In this document: positions 34,163-42,094 of the stretch, in pieces
Layout: the number at the start of each line of letters is the position of its first letter
How positions within the stretch are numbered: the stretch's first letter is position 1
NCBI GenBank assembly: GCA_045580325.1
Contig: JAZNNR010000022.1
Coordinates: 62,001 to 126,000 of the forward strand
Reading direction: 5' to 3'
Origin: SIG672 sp045580325
Lineage (GTDB): Bacteria; Bacillota; Clostridia; Oscillospirales; CAG-272
Length of the DNA: 64,000 nucleotides
Made by a program: the position numbers and the translations under genes
The notes under the pieces: model-generated
Databases searched by the model: none
Told to the model about the DNA's origin: nothing
What the model saw: the letters and a program-made list of their open reading frames with translations, nothing else

Positions 34163-34633
34163 TTATTTTTTGGATTTTTTAGCTTTTCTGCGAGAGAAGA
34201 TGATCGAGGAGATCACAGCGGCAATTATAACCGCGTACATAAGACCGGAGAGGATATAAAACATCGGACCGTAGTTTACCTGTGAAAATGAGCAAATAGT
34301 ACACTTATGTGTTTCTTTTATGATGATAAACCAGTCGCGAAACTCCTTGTTCCAGACGTGTTCCTCTGTATCTTTTTTATGCCCACACTCAGGACATTCA
34401 AGCCAGTGTCCCGTATTGTCTTTTTTCCAAGGCTCAGTATCTTGTTTGTAGCCGCACTTTGCACATTCAAACCAAAGCTCCTCGCCGTTGTTCTTCGGAG
34501 GCTCCGAGATTTCCCAGTAGGAATAATCTTCATATCCGACTATATCTTCGTTGGCGTGCGATGGTATCACTAAAGTAAAAATCATTGTAAAAACAGCGAT
34601 AACGGCAAGCGCAAGAGAAAGCTTTTTTCTCAT
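34163..34633 (-). CDS. membrane protein with zinc-ribbon-like Cys pairs
   Basis: 156 residues. A signal peptide (~1-27, cut near SHANE), then CAKCGYKQD, CPECGHKKD and CTICSFSQ, three CxxC-type knuckles, and a C-terminal helix (~120-145) with a Lys-rich tail. Similar Cys-rich stretches occur in clostridial surface proteins. No known family. It stands alone between the phosphoribosyltransferase and a terminator. Confidence 0.65.
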   Translation of the reverse strand: MRKKLSLALAVIAVFTMIFTLVIPSHANEDIVGYEDYSYWEISEPPKNNGEELWFECAKCGYKQDTEPWKKDNTGHWLECPECGHKKDTEEHVWNKEFRDWFIIIKETHKCTICSFSQVNYGPMFYILSGLMYAVIIAAVISSIIFSRRKAKKSKK

Positions 34634-34660
34634 AATATCTGTACTCCTGAAGTGTTATAG

Positions 34661-35218
34661 TTATATCGCGTCGCCGTTTGAATCAAACAGAGGAAGCTTT
34701 TCAAGATAGATTATGTCATCGCGGTCAGCGGCTTCGCCTTCTGCAAGAATAGCCATACGGCCCACAATTTCCGCACCCGTTGCGTTTACAAGAGCCTCGA
34801 GCGATTTGAGCGATTCGCCTGTCGAGATAACGTCGTCAACGATAAGAACACGCTTGCCGCGCATCATTTTAGCGTCCGCACCGTCGATGTAGAGGTGCTG
34901 TGTGCGTGCTGTTGTTATAGAATTTACCTCAACGTCAAGAATATCGCTCATATAGAGCTTGGTCGATTTTCTTGCAACAACGTACTTTGCGTCCTTGTGC
35001 TGACGTGCCATTTCGTGAGCAAGGGGAATACCCTTGGACTCTGCGGAAAGGATATAATCATATTCGGGAGCTTTTTCAAGAAGTGCTCCTGCAGCTTTTT
35101 CGGTAAGCTCGGGGTCGCCGATGATGACGAACGCACCAATATAAAGCTTTTCGTTAAGAGGGCAGAGTTTCAGCTCTCTTTTAACACCTGCGATGGTAAT
35201 GGGATAAAATTCTTTCAT
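34661..35218 (-). CDS. purine-type phosphoribosyltransferase (APRT/XPRT-like)
   Basis: 185 residues. The PRPP loop VLIVDDVISTGES is clear, with ILSAESKGIPLA as the other active-site loop and KYVVARKSTKLYM, as in adenine or xanthine phosphoribosyltransferases. It joins a purine base with PRPP in salvage. Adenine is the most likely substrate by similarity to the apt group, but xanthine is not excluded. RBS AAGGAG. Confidence 0.8.
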   Translation of the reverse strand: MKEFYPITIAGVKRELKLCPLNEKLYIGAFVIIGDPELTEKAAGALLEKAPEYDYILSAESKGIPLAHEMARQHKDAKYVVARKSTKLYMSDILDVEVNSITTARTQHLYIDGADAKMMRGKRVLIVDDVISTGESLKSLEALVNATGAEIVGRMAILAEGEAADRDDIIYLEKLPLFDSNGDAI

Positions 35219-35256
35219 TGTATTTTCTCCTTGCTACAATTTTGTAGATATATTAA

Positions 35257-35285
35257 ATTATATCACCTGAAGTAAAAAAAGTCAA
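35257..35285 (-). promoter_or_regulatory. promoter of phosphoribosyltransferase gene
   Basis: On the minus strand TTGACT-N17-TATAAT about 38 bases before the start. Confidence 0.75.
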
Positions 35286-35387
35286 CAGAAAAAAGAGAAG
35301 AGAAAATAAAATTCCAAAAATTATGACTGTTTGAAAAAATACACAAAAAAATATTTCAAAAAACGCTCTACTTTGTGTAAAAGGGTA

Positions 35388-35419
35388 TTGACAAATCGAA
35401 AACGTTGTGGTATTATAAT
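35388..35419 (+). promoter_or_regulatory. tRNA-Gly/tRNA-Arg promoter
   Basis: TTGACA at 35388 with TATTAT 17 bases later (TATAAT follows at 35414). Confidence 0.7.
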
Positions 35420-35434
35420 GGAGCAGTTCGAAAT

Positions 35435-35505
35435 GCGGGTGTAGCTCAGTGGTAGAGCTCCAGCCTTCCAAGCTGGCTATGTGGGTTCGATTCCCATCAC
35501 CCGCT
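35435..35505 (+). tRNA. tRNA-Gly (TCC)
   Basis: Acceptor GCGGGTG/CACCCGC, D-arm GCTCAGTGGTAGAGC, anticodon loop CTTCCAA on stem CCAGC/GCTGG, and T-arm with GGTTCGATTCC. No encoded CCA. Confidence 0.95.
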
Positions 35506-35517
35506 TAATAAAAGATG

Positions 35518-35537
35518 AGCCGCACTCTTGTGCGGCT
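35518..35537. repeat. 8-bp hairpin between two tRNAs
   Basis: AGCCGCAC-TCTT-GTGCGGCT, not followed by a T-run on either strand. Possible processing signal of a bicistronic tRNA transcript. Confidence 0.5.
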
Positions 35538-35551
35538 AAAATTTTGAATAT

Positions 35552-35625
35552 GTACCCTTAGCTCAGCCGGATAGAGCAACTGCCTTCTAAGCAGTAGGTC
35601 GAGGGTTCGAATCCCCCAGGGTACG
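35552..35625 (+). tRNA. tRNA-Arg (TCT)
   Basis: Acceptor GTACCCT/AGGGTAC, anticodon loop CTTCTAA on stem ACTGC/GCAGT, and T-arm GAGGGTTCGAATCCCCC. Reads AGA/AGG. No encoded CCA. Confidence 0.95.
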
Positions 35626-35627
35626 TA

Positions 35628-35663
35628 AAAAATTCGACAAGTTTCGACTTGTCGAATTTTTTT
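35628..35663. terminator. terminator after tRNA-Arg
   Basis: 14-bp stem AAAAATTCGACAAG / CTTGTCGAATTTTT with a T-run. Works for the plus-strand tRNAs. Confidence 0.9.
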
Positions 35664-35701
35664 ATCCATTGCGAAAGCATTAGGATTTTACCGTTCACTC
35701 T

Positions 35702-36385
35702 TCACACCCCATACTTCACCTTTATCCTCTCAAGCTTTTCGCCAAAGGGCTTTGAAAGTATCAAAAGGAAGATGAAATTCGATACGCAGTATAAAACCGT
35801 GTGAGGAATAGCGGTAATAAATGATGCGGCAAAGAGGGAAATATTTATAGTATTGCTGTAAGAAAGTATGAACCAGACGTCCATGACAACAGAGAATATT
35901 ATTCCCGAAACTACGCCGAAAATAAGGAGTAATATCTTGTTTGCTTTGAGAGGCTTTGCGAGAGATCCTGCAACAAGTCCGAGCAGTCCCCACGCAAGCA
36001 TCTGAAAAGGAGTCCAAGGTCCTTGTCCGAAATAAAAATTCGATAAAAGCGCGGAGAGTGAGCCCACCATAAACGCCGACTCACCGCCGAGATACATAGC
36101 CGAAATTATCGTAAGCGCGGTAACAGGCTTGAAAAATGGGATGAAGCGCCCGACAATAGAGAGTGCTATCATTATAGACACGATTATGAGCCTGCGCGTA
36201 CCCGTTTTTTTCTTTTCAAAGCCTGTGATAAACAGGCAAACTGTAAGAAGCGCGATAAAAAATGAGATAAAAATGTACTTTTTGTTGTCAAAGAGAAAGA
36301 TCCCGAGTAAGATCACACATGGAATGAGTACAAACGGAATAATAAATCTAAGTAGCTTTCGCAGTGCTTCGTTTTTTATTATCAT
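35702..36385 (-). CDS. ECF transporter S component, cobalamin/corrinoid (inferred)
   Basis: 228 residues from a Met at 36385 that overlaps the EcfA stop by four bases (ATGA). About six membrane helices. MIALSIVGRFIPFFKPVTALTIISAMYLGGESAF is the substrate-facing part of the CbrT/QrtT-like ECF group. As the last gene of an operon headed by a cobalamin riboswitch and holding a DUF4430 protein, its likely cargo is a corrinoid. No BtuB/BtuF system is visible. Confidence 0.75.
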   Translation of the reverse strand: MIIKNEALRKLLRFIIPFVLIPCVILLGIFLFDNKKYIFISFFIALLTVCLFITGFEKKKTGTRRLIIVSIMIALSIVGRFIPFFKPVTALTIISAMYLGGESAFMVGSLSALLSNFYFGQGPWTPFQMLAWGLLGLVAGSLAKPLKANKILLLIFGVVSGIIFSVVMDVWFILSYSNTINISLFAASFITAIPHTVLYCVSNFIFLLILSKPFGEKLERIKVKYGV

Positions 36386-38013
36386 AGCGCGCTCTCCTCG
36401 GATTTCTTTTCGTTCAGAGTACAAAGCTCTGCAATATCCTCGACAGTTACGGCAGATTCAAAATACCCCTTGCTCATTCGCGAGGCTGCGGTGGTGTAAA
36501 ATTTGTTTTCCGAGAAGAACTCTCTCGGCGTTCCGACAGACACTATATCACCTCTGAAAAAGAGGGCACAGCGGTCTGCACACAGAGCGGCAAACTCGAC
36601 GTCGTGCGTTACGATCAGAACACTTATTCCTTTCGCTTTAAGACCTTTTATTACCGCAGTTAAAGCCTGTTTTTTGTGCGCGTCAAGGCCCTTTGTAGGC
36701 TCGTCCATAAGAATAATACGGGGACTCGCCGCTAGCACCTTTGCAAGAGCCACAAGCTGCTGCTCACCGCCCGAAATGTCGTAAGGATGCTTGTCGAGAA
36801 TGTGCGAGAGGTCGAAGGGAAGAGCAGAAATATCGGCTTTGGAGTCCTCAAGCTCCTCGCGCACAGTATTTCGCAGAAACACGCTCTGAACGTCCTGCGG
36901 GAGAAGAGTCAGACAGTTTTGGTAAAGACTTTGACCGCGATAGTCCTTTAACTTTTTGCCAAAGACCTTTATTTCGCCGCTGTAGATCTTACGAAGACCC
37001 GAGGCACACGAAAGCGCGGTCGTTTTTCCCGAGCCGTTTCCGCCGAGAATGCAGAATATCTCGTTTTCATAGACGGTAAAGGTCAGCCCCTTCAGAATGT
37101 CGGGGAGATCTCTCCCATAGCGGAAATAGACGTTTTTAAATTCAAGCGCCTTTTTACCGCTGTGCGAGTACTTCTTTTCGGGGAGTGCGCGCACGCTGTT
37201 TTTATAAGTGCCTTCGATAAATGCCCTGCCTTCCTTTACAGTAAGGGGACAAGCACCCCTTTGACCGAGCATATGATAAAGTCTGACGGCGGTCGGCATA
37301 GACAAAACGAGTCTGCTATCTTTATCAAGATTTGCCGTAACCTCGGCAGGATCTCCGTTTTCTATAAGAGTGCCGTTTTCCATAATCATAAGCCTGTCGC
37401 ACATCGGGATAAGCTCTTCAAGACGGTGCTCGGCAATTATGACTGTGAGAGAAAAATCGCGGCTGAGCTTTTTGAGCGTTGCGAGAAAATCAGAGGTCGC
37501 GATCGGGTCGAGCTGTGAGGTAGGCTCGTCGAGAATGAGAATATCGGGGTCGCTTATCATCACCGAAGCAAGATTTAAAAGCTGCTTCTGACCGCCCGAA
37601 AGGGTAGAAACGTCGCGGTCATACCAGTCCTCAATGCCGAAATAGGATGCCATTTCGGCAACACGGCGTGCGATCACGTTTTGCTCAAGTCCAAAGCTTT
37701 CAAGAGAGAATGCAAGCTCGGAATATACCTTGTCGGTAACTATCTGCTCATCGGGATACTGCGTTACAAATCCGATGCGCCTTGACTCTGCCTCTGTTAT
37801 AGGAGTGTTTTCAAGCAGAATTTCGCCGCTTTCCTCGCCATTTGGGGTCAACTCGCGCTTTAAAAGGCGGAGAAAGGTTGATTTACCGCTTCCCGTTGCA
37901 CCGCAAAGCACGGTAAAATCACCCGAATTTATGGTGCAGGAGAGATTTGCGACAGCGCTTTTTTTGCAGTTTGGATATGTGAAAGTCAGATTTTTGACTG
38001 TAAGTAGCTCCAT
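36382..38013 (-). CDS. ecfA: fused EcfA ATPase (two ABC domains)
   Basis: 543 residues with two ATP-binding cassettes. Walker A GATGSGKST and GGNGSGKTT; signature LSGGQKQ and ISGGEQQ; Walker B LILDEPTSQLD and ILMDEPTKGLD; H-loops AEHRLEE and VTHDVEF. EcfA1 and EcfA2 are normally separate; here they are fused. Powers vitamin uptake with EcfT. Overlaps the EcfT gene by 28 bases and the S gene by 4. Confidence 0.93.
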   Translation of the reverse strand: MELLTVKNLTFTYPNCKKSAVANLSCTINSGDFTVLCGATGSGKSTFLRLLKRELTPNGEESGEILLENTPITEAESRRIGFVTQYPDEQIVTDKVYSELAFSLESFGLEQNVIARRVAEMASYFGIEDWYDRDVSTLSGGQKQLLNLASVMISDPDILILDEPTSQLDPIATSDFLATLKKLSRDFSLTVIIAEHRLEELIPMCDRLMIMENGTLIENGDPAEVTANLDKDSRLVLSMPTAVRLYHMLGQRGACPLTVKEGRAFIEGTYKNSVRALPEKKYSHSGKKALEFKNVYFRYGRDLPDILKGLTFTVYENEIFCILGGNGSGKTTALSCASGLRKIYSGEIKVFGKKLKDYRGQSLYQNCLTLLPQDVQSVFLRNTVREELEDSKADISALPFDLSHILDKHPYDISGGEQQLVALAKVLAASPRIILMDEPTKGLDAHKKQALTAVIKGLKAKGISVLIVTHDVEFAALCADRCALFFRGDIVSVGTPREFFSENKFYTTAASRMSKGYFESAVTVEDIAELCTLNEKKSEESAL

Positions 38014-38864
38014 CTTAGTTTTTCTCCAATCTCGTTAAATGTGGGAAGAAATGATAAAATTCCGTAGGAAATATATGCCGAAATACTGAAAATATTTAGA
38101 GGCGCAAGCTTCACGGCAGGGTAGAATACGAAATCAAGCCTGCCGAGAAAAAGGGCGGTCAGTGTAAATGCAGAGCATAGGAGAGTAAGTGATAAAATTA
38201 TAATATCTGCTAACGTGAATTTAAAAAGTAAGTAGTGAGTGCGCCTCGCTTTGCCGTATCCGCGAGCTTCCATACTGTTTGCCGTTATAATGCCGTTTTC
38301 AAGCGCCCAGGTGATGAGTATCGAAAAGACGCGCAGATCGCATTTTATCCTGTCGAGAACGTTGTCGTCCTTGTATAGTCCGAGAGCCCTTTGGCTGTCG
38401 GTTATTTTTTTTGCGCGTTCTTTAAACAGAGCTATATATCTTATTCCCATCGATAAAATAAGCGCTACCTTGGGAGAAAGCTTGCCGAATACGTACAACA
38501 GCCTGTCCCTTGTCATAATCGAGCTGAATATTTTAAATAGGTAGAGCACAGTAACTATCATTCCCGCGCTGACAGCACCGAAAATTATCGCTTCAAGGGT
38601 TATTGGTGAGTCGCTTACAAAAAACAGTATCGTTTTTCCTTTGTGCGATGTAAGCGGATTTATAAGCGTAAGTACGAGAAAAATAATAAAGTAAAACAGG
38701 TGTGTTTTCAGAGTGTTTTCTTTGTTTCTCACTAAAAAATAAGACATAGCGCCGAAAAATCCGATAAGGAGAAGAATAGGATTTTGCGAAAACATAATGA
38801 CAGAGCTCATCAGCAAAAAATATAGCGCTAATGCTATCGGATTGTAATTTTCAAACGATCTCAT
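37986..38864 (-). CDS. ecfT: EcfT transmembrane component
   Basis: 292 residues with five to six hydrophobic segments and the coupling helices carrying Ala-Arg-Gly signatures (the second in SMEARGYGKARRTHY). Links the ATPase to the S component in the membrane. Coded 34 bases after the DUF4430 gene. RBS AGGAG before MRSFENYNPIALALYF. Confidence 0.9.
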   Translation of the reverse strand: MRSFENYNPIALALYFLLMSSVIMFSQNPILLLIGFFGAMSYFLVRNKENTLKTHLFYFIIFLVLTLINPLTSHKGKTILFFVSDSPITLEAIIFGAVSAGMIVTVLYLFKIFSSIMTRDRLLYVFGKLSPKVALILSMGIRYIALFKERAKKITDSQRALGLYKDDNVLDRIKCDLRVFSILITWALENGIITANSMEARGYGKARRTHYLLFKFTLADIIILSLTLLCSAFTLTALFLGRLDFVFYPAVKLAPLNIFSISAYISYGILSFLPTFNEIGEKLRWSYLQSKI

Positions 38865-38898
38865 TTTCTTCTCCTTTCATAATTTTTGATAGTAGATA

Positions 38899-39396
38899 TT
38901 ATCCGAAATAATCCTCGAGAGTCAGGGCATATTTCCACTCGATAACGTCGCCGTCCTTCAGCACGTACTCGCTCGCTCCGACCATTGCGACCTCACCGTT
39001 TACAGTATAGGTCCAACCCGAAACGTCGCCGAAATCCATTTCGCCGATGTTGTTTATACCCGAAACGTACGTCATACTGCCGCTTGTGTTTTGATCGATT
39101 TGGAGCTTATATTTCTTTGCGGCTTCGATCAAAATTGAATATACGGTGTCGCCTTCCTCAATGTCAAACTCGGCGGCGTCTAAAATAATGCCATCGCTCG
39201 GCACGTGATCAGCCATTCCGATGACCCTGTCACAGCGTATAGATATAGTTACGCTTCCGAGAGTGTTTTCTTTTTCCTTTTCGCCGTCGCCGTAATACTC
39301 ATCGGGAGTCTTTACATCTAAAAGGGTTACGGTGGCAAAGATAGCCGCGCCCAGTAATATAAGGGCGCATACTGTGATGATGATTTTTTTCTTCAT
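38899..39396 (-). CDS. DUF4430 secreted/anchored protein, likely corrinoid binder
   Basis: 165 residues. N-terminal signal anchor (IIITVCALILLGAAIFATV), then a DUF4430 domain with VTISIRCD, FDIEEGDTVYSILIEA, YVSGINNIGEMDFG, SGWTYTVNGEV, and LKDGDVIEWKYALT. DUF4430 resembles the C-terminal beta-domain of transcobalamin and intrinsic factor, so an extracellular cobalamin-binding role is plausible. Coded before EcfT in a riboswitch-controlled operon. Confidence 0.8.
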   Translation of the reverse strand: MKKKIIITVCALILLGAAIFATVTLLDVKTPDEYYGDGEKEKENTLGSVTISIRCDRVIGMADHVPSDGIILDAAEFDIEEGDTVYSILIEAAKKYKLQIDQNTSGSMTYVSGINNIGEMDFGDVSGWTYTVNGEVAMVGASEYVLKDGDVIEWKYALTLEDYFG

Positions 39397-39444
39397 TTTT
39401 TGACCTCTTTCATTTTTTATTTATATAATTTAAAATTGTATATC

Positions 39445-39738
39445 TTATTTACTGCCGTCCTTGCTCTTGTTTTCTTTCATAGCGGCAATTTTAGCGCGCT
39501 TGGCGCGTATTCTTTTTTCTTTGTTCTTTTCTGCGCGGTCGTCGCTTCGAGCCTCTTTTATACCTGCTGCTTCAAGTGCGCGCGGCCAAGGACCTAAAAA
39601 GGATTTTATCGCCACCACCTCGGCGTCTGAAAAATCCGAGCGCTGAGGGTATCTTGTCAGTCCCTCGGAGAGTAGCTCGTCGTATTTGCTTCTCAAAATA
39701 ACTATGCAATCTTCCTTGTTTAATTTCCTGTTTTCCAT
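39445..39738 (-). CDS. small basic protein, HNH-associated-repeat-like, first in cobalamin operon
   Basis: 97 residues, start ATG with AGGTGG before it. SFLGPWPRALEAAGI matches the F..G.W..AL..AGI pattern of the homing-endonuclease-associated repeat, a small DNA-binding unit. The C-terminus is a Lys/Arg-rich helix (KNKEKRIRAKRAKIAAMKEN). Function unknown. It lies between the riboswitch terminator and the DUF4430 gene, 48 bases apart, so it is expressed with the transporter. Confidence 0.6.
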   Translation of the reverse strand: MENRKLNKEDCIVILRSKYDELLSEGLTRYPQRSDFSDAEVVAIKSFLGPWPRALEAAGIKEARSDDRAEKNKEKRIRAKRAKIAAMKENKSKDGSK

Positions 39739-39760
39739 AATCCACCTGATTTTACAAAAT

Positions 39761-39798
39761 AAAAAAACGCCTTTTTACTCTTTTAAGTAAAAAAGCGC
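39761..39798 (-). terminator. riboswitch-controlled terminator
   Basis: On the minus strand a stem GCGCTTTTTTACT / AGTAAAAAGGC with a short loop, followed by TTTTTTT. It lies 23 bases before the first gene of the cobalamin operon. Confidence 0.8.
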
Positions 39799-39869
39799 AG
39801 CGATCTACGTGGGTAAAAAGGGTATAACTATCCCCCTTTTTTGTACTCACTAAAACGGCTGCACTTTTC

Positions 39870-40010
39870 ATATCCAAAAATGCTGATTAAAACACCAAAA
39901 CGCTGTCTGGGGAGTATTCCGACTATTACGGTAATGATCGTTGCGACGGATTTTCACCGAACTTCCCTCTGATCTGCACGCGGCAGACCCAAACGGCTAA
40001 GATATTCAGT
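39870..40010 (-). promoter_or_regulatory. cobalamin (B12) riboswitch
   Basis: On the minus strand the conserved core AGGGAAGTTCGGTGAAAATCC (39948-39968) is followed by AGTCGGAATACTCC, matching the cobalamin class consensus (GGGAA...GGTGaaAATCC...aGTCgGaAgAC). An upstream hairpin TCTGC-CGC-GTGCAGA is in place of P2. The full leader of ~265 bases, from promoter to terminator, precedes five genes for a corrinoid ECF transporter. High cobalamin should favour termination. Confidence 0.87.
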
Positions 40011-40033
40011 TGTTTAAAACACTTTACGGGAGA

Positions 40034-40062
40034 AGTATAGCACTTTTTTCGTTTTTTGTCAA
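40034..40062 (-). promoter_or_regulatory. promoter of cobalamin riboswitch operon
   Basis: On the minus strand TTGACA-N17-TATACT, with transcription starting near 40027. Confidence 0.8.
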
Positions 40063-40090
40063 TATAACAATAAAAAATCAAGTAATCGTA

Positions 40091-40119
40091 TTGAAATTTT
40101 CGGGCGGATATGCTACAAT
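40091..40119 (+). promoter_or_regulatory. promoter of M48 protease gene
   Basis: TTGAAA-N17-TACAAT with extended -10 (TGCTACAAT). Divergent from the riboswitch promoter. Confidence 0.7.
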
Positions 40120-40158
40120 CGTTAAAGTGGTCATTTAAGTTAACGGAGGATAAAATTT

Positions 40159-41388
40159 ATGACGTTAAAAATTTCAGTTATTATTATAGCTCTGCTCGGA
40201 AGTCTGTATAGTCTAATACTAAATATCGCAGAGCGCCGCTCGGCAAACAATCCGACTCCCGAAAACCTTTCGGACGTTTACGACGCTGAAACCTATCAGA
40301 GATGGAAGAGATACAGCGCGGAAAGATGCCGCCTCAGTATTATTTTCACAGTAATTGGCGCGGTGATTACGGTAGCACTTCTTTGTACAGATGCTTATGC
40401 GCTTTTTGCCCGTCTTTTCGGAGAAGATCTATTCGCGCAGATATTCGGTGTCGTGCTTCTTGAAGCGATCGTAGGTACTGTCATCGGCACTGTCGAAAGC
40501 TATATAAGCAATATGATAATAGAGCAGAAGTACGGCTTTAACCGCACGAATATGAAGACCTTTATTTTCGACAGAATAAGATCTACCGCGCTCGGACTTG
40601 CGCTTTCCTGCGGACTCGCATATCTTCTCGCTTGGGTACATATATCTCTCGGCGTTTGGATGATACTCATTTTCGCCGCAGTAGTCTTTGCTTTTACACT
40701 TATCATCAGCTTCCTTTACCCGATACTCAGCCGTGTCGGAAATAAGTTTGTGCCTCTTGAAGAGGGCGAGCTGAAGGACAGACTTATGGAGCTCCTCACA
40801 AAGCACGGATATAAGGTAAAAGCGATAGAGGTAATGGATGCTTCGCGCCGTACAACAAAGCTCAACGCTTATTTTACAGGCTTTGGTAAGCTCAAAACTA
40901 TCGTGCTTTACGATAATCTTGTAAACGCTATGACAACAGATGAAATATGTGCCGTATTTGCTCACGAGCTCGGACACGGACTCCACAAGGACGTTCTCAA
41001 GGGACAGATCGAGAATTTCGGAAATCTTCTCCTTATGGCAGTTGTTGCTTGGCTGACCGTAAGTATTCCTGCACTTCACGAGGTCTTCGGGTTTGAAGGG
41101 GTAAACTACGGATTTGCATACGTTCTTGTAGGTACTTTCCTCGGACTTGTTCAGCCTATCACCTCTATGATAATGAGCGTGCGTAGCCGCGCTGCAGAAT
41201 ACCGCGCAGACAGACAGGCGGTAAAAGAGGGCTACGGAGAGGCTATGATAACAGCGCTCAAAAAGCTTGGTAAAGAGAATTTTGCGAACCTTGCACCCTC
41301 AAAGCTCAACGTGGTGCTGGAGTACAGCCACCCGCCGCTCAGCAGCAGAATAGGAGCGATCGAGCGCGAGATGAACAAACAGAAATAA
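40159..41388 (+). CDS. M48 zinc metalloprotease (CAAX-protease/Ste24-like)
   Basis: 409 residues. Several membrane helices (1-25, ~60-80, ~95-115, ~145-200) and the motif HELGH (~residue 274), with the third ligand Glu in AAEYRADRQA. Family members cleave membrane or prenylated proteins. RBS ACGGAGG. The end has a Pro/Ser tail (HPPLSSRIGAIE) typical of the group. Single gene with its own terminator. Confidence 0.92.
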   Translation: MTLKISVIIIALLGSLYSLILNIAERRSANNPTPENLSDVYDAETYQRWKRYSAERCRLSIIFTVIGAVITVALLCTDAYALFARLFGEDLFAQIFGVVLLEAIVGTVIGTVESYISNMIIEQKYGFNRTNMKTFIFDRIRSTALGLALSCGLAYLLAWVHISLGVWMILIFAAVVFAFTLIISFLYPILSRVGNKFVPLEEGELKDRLMELLTKHGYKVKAIEVMDASRRTTKLNAYFTGFGKLKTIVLYDNLVNAMTTDEICAVFAHELGHGLHKDVLKGQIENFGNLLLMAVVAWLTVSIPALHEVFGFEGVNYGFAYVLVGTFLGLVQPITSMIMSVRSRAAEYRADRQAVKEGYGEAMITALKKLGKENFANLAPSKLNVVLEYSHPPLSSRIGAIEREMNKQK

Positions 41389-41404
41389 GAAATACAAATA
41401 AACT

Positions 41405-41445
41405 GCGGCAGACCTGCTTTTTTTGCGAGTCTGCCGCGTTTTTTT
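41405..41445 (+). terminator. terminator of M48 protease gene
   Basis: GCGGCAGAC / GTCTGCCGC stem and a TTTTTTTT run. It also faces the convergent tspO gene. Confidence 0.92.
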
Positions 41446-41446
41446 A

Positions 41447-41932
41447 TTATCTGTTCAGTAAGAATATACCGAAATTCAGGTATCCCGCGAAGGCCACCCA
41501 AAGTAAATAGGGAATTTGCAAATATGCGGAAAGTTTGTTTATCTTGTAGAAAGAAATTATCATTTTGACGATAGTGATAAGCAGAGCTATAAGACAAATA
41601 AGAGCCGCTAAAAAGGCGCGGAAACGGAAGAATATAATGCTCCACGAGAAGTTTAGTATAAGATTCAGCGCATAGATCACAAGCGCTTTGTCGGCAGCCT
41701 TTGGGTTTATATCTCTGTTTGTATAGACGAGCGCGGCACTAATGCCCATAAGCACGTAAAGCACCGTCCAGACGATAGGAAACAAAATCGAGGGCGGCGC
41801 AAGAGGAGGGACCTTTATTTCGCTATATATCTGCATACTGTCCCGAGTAAGAATGGCCGCAAGAAAGCCGAATGCAAGCGCTATTCCGACAGATATTATA
41901 TAGGGTTTGATTTTAGACCATAAAGAAGTCAT
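41447..41932 (-). CDS. tspO: TspO/MBR family protein
   Basis: 161 residues, five membrane helices. Conserved PPSILFPIVWTVLYVLMGIS and LNLILNFSWSIIFF, typical of TspO, the tryptophan-rich sensory protein that binds porphyrins and tetrapyrroles. It sits near the cobalamin operon, itself a tetrapyrrole-related system, but the two are transcribed separately. Confidence 0.92.
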   Translation of the reverse strand: MTSLWSKIKPYIISVGIALAFGFLAAILTRDSMQIYSEIKVPPLAPPSILFPIVWTVLYVLMGISAALVYTNRDINPKAADKALVIYALNLILNFSWSIIFFRFRAFLAALICLIALLITIVKMIISFYKINKLSAYLQIPYLLWVAFAGYLNFGIFLLNR

Positions 41933-42030
41933 AATGAGTACCGCCTTTTTGATGTTTTTTTAGTGTGATATATTATATGTGCAGCGATCTGAAAAAATTA
42001 TAAAAAGAGGTACACACGGAAACTTTTGGA

Positions 42031-42059
42031 TTGACAATTTAATATGTTTGTGATAAAAT
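42031..42059 (+). promoter_or_regulatory. promoter of SGNH hydrolase pair
   Basis: TTGACA-N17-TAAAAT, 35 bases before the first SGNH gene. Confidence 0.75.
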
Positions 42060-42094
42060 CAAATACGTAAAAATTCAGAAAGGCAGATAATATT

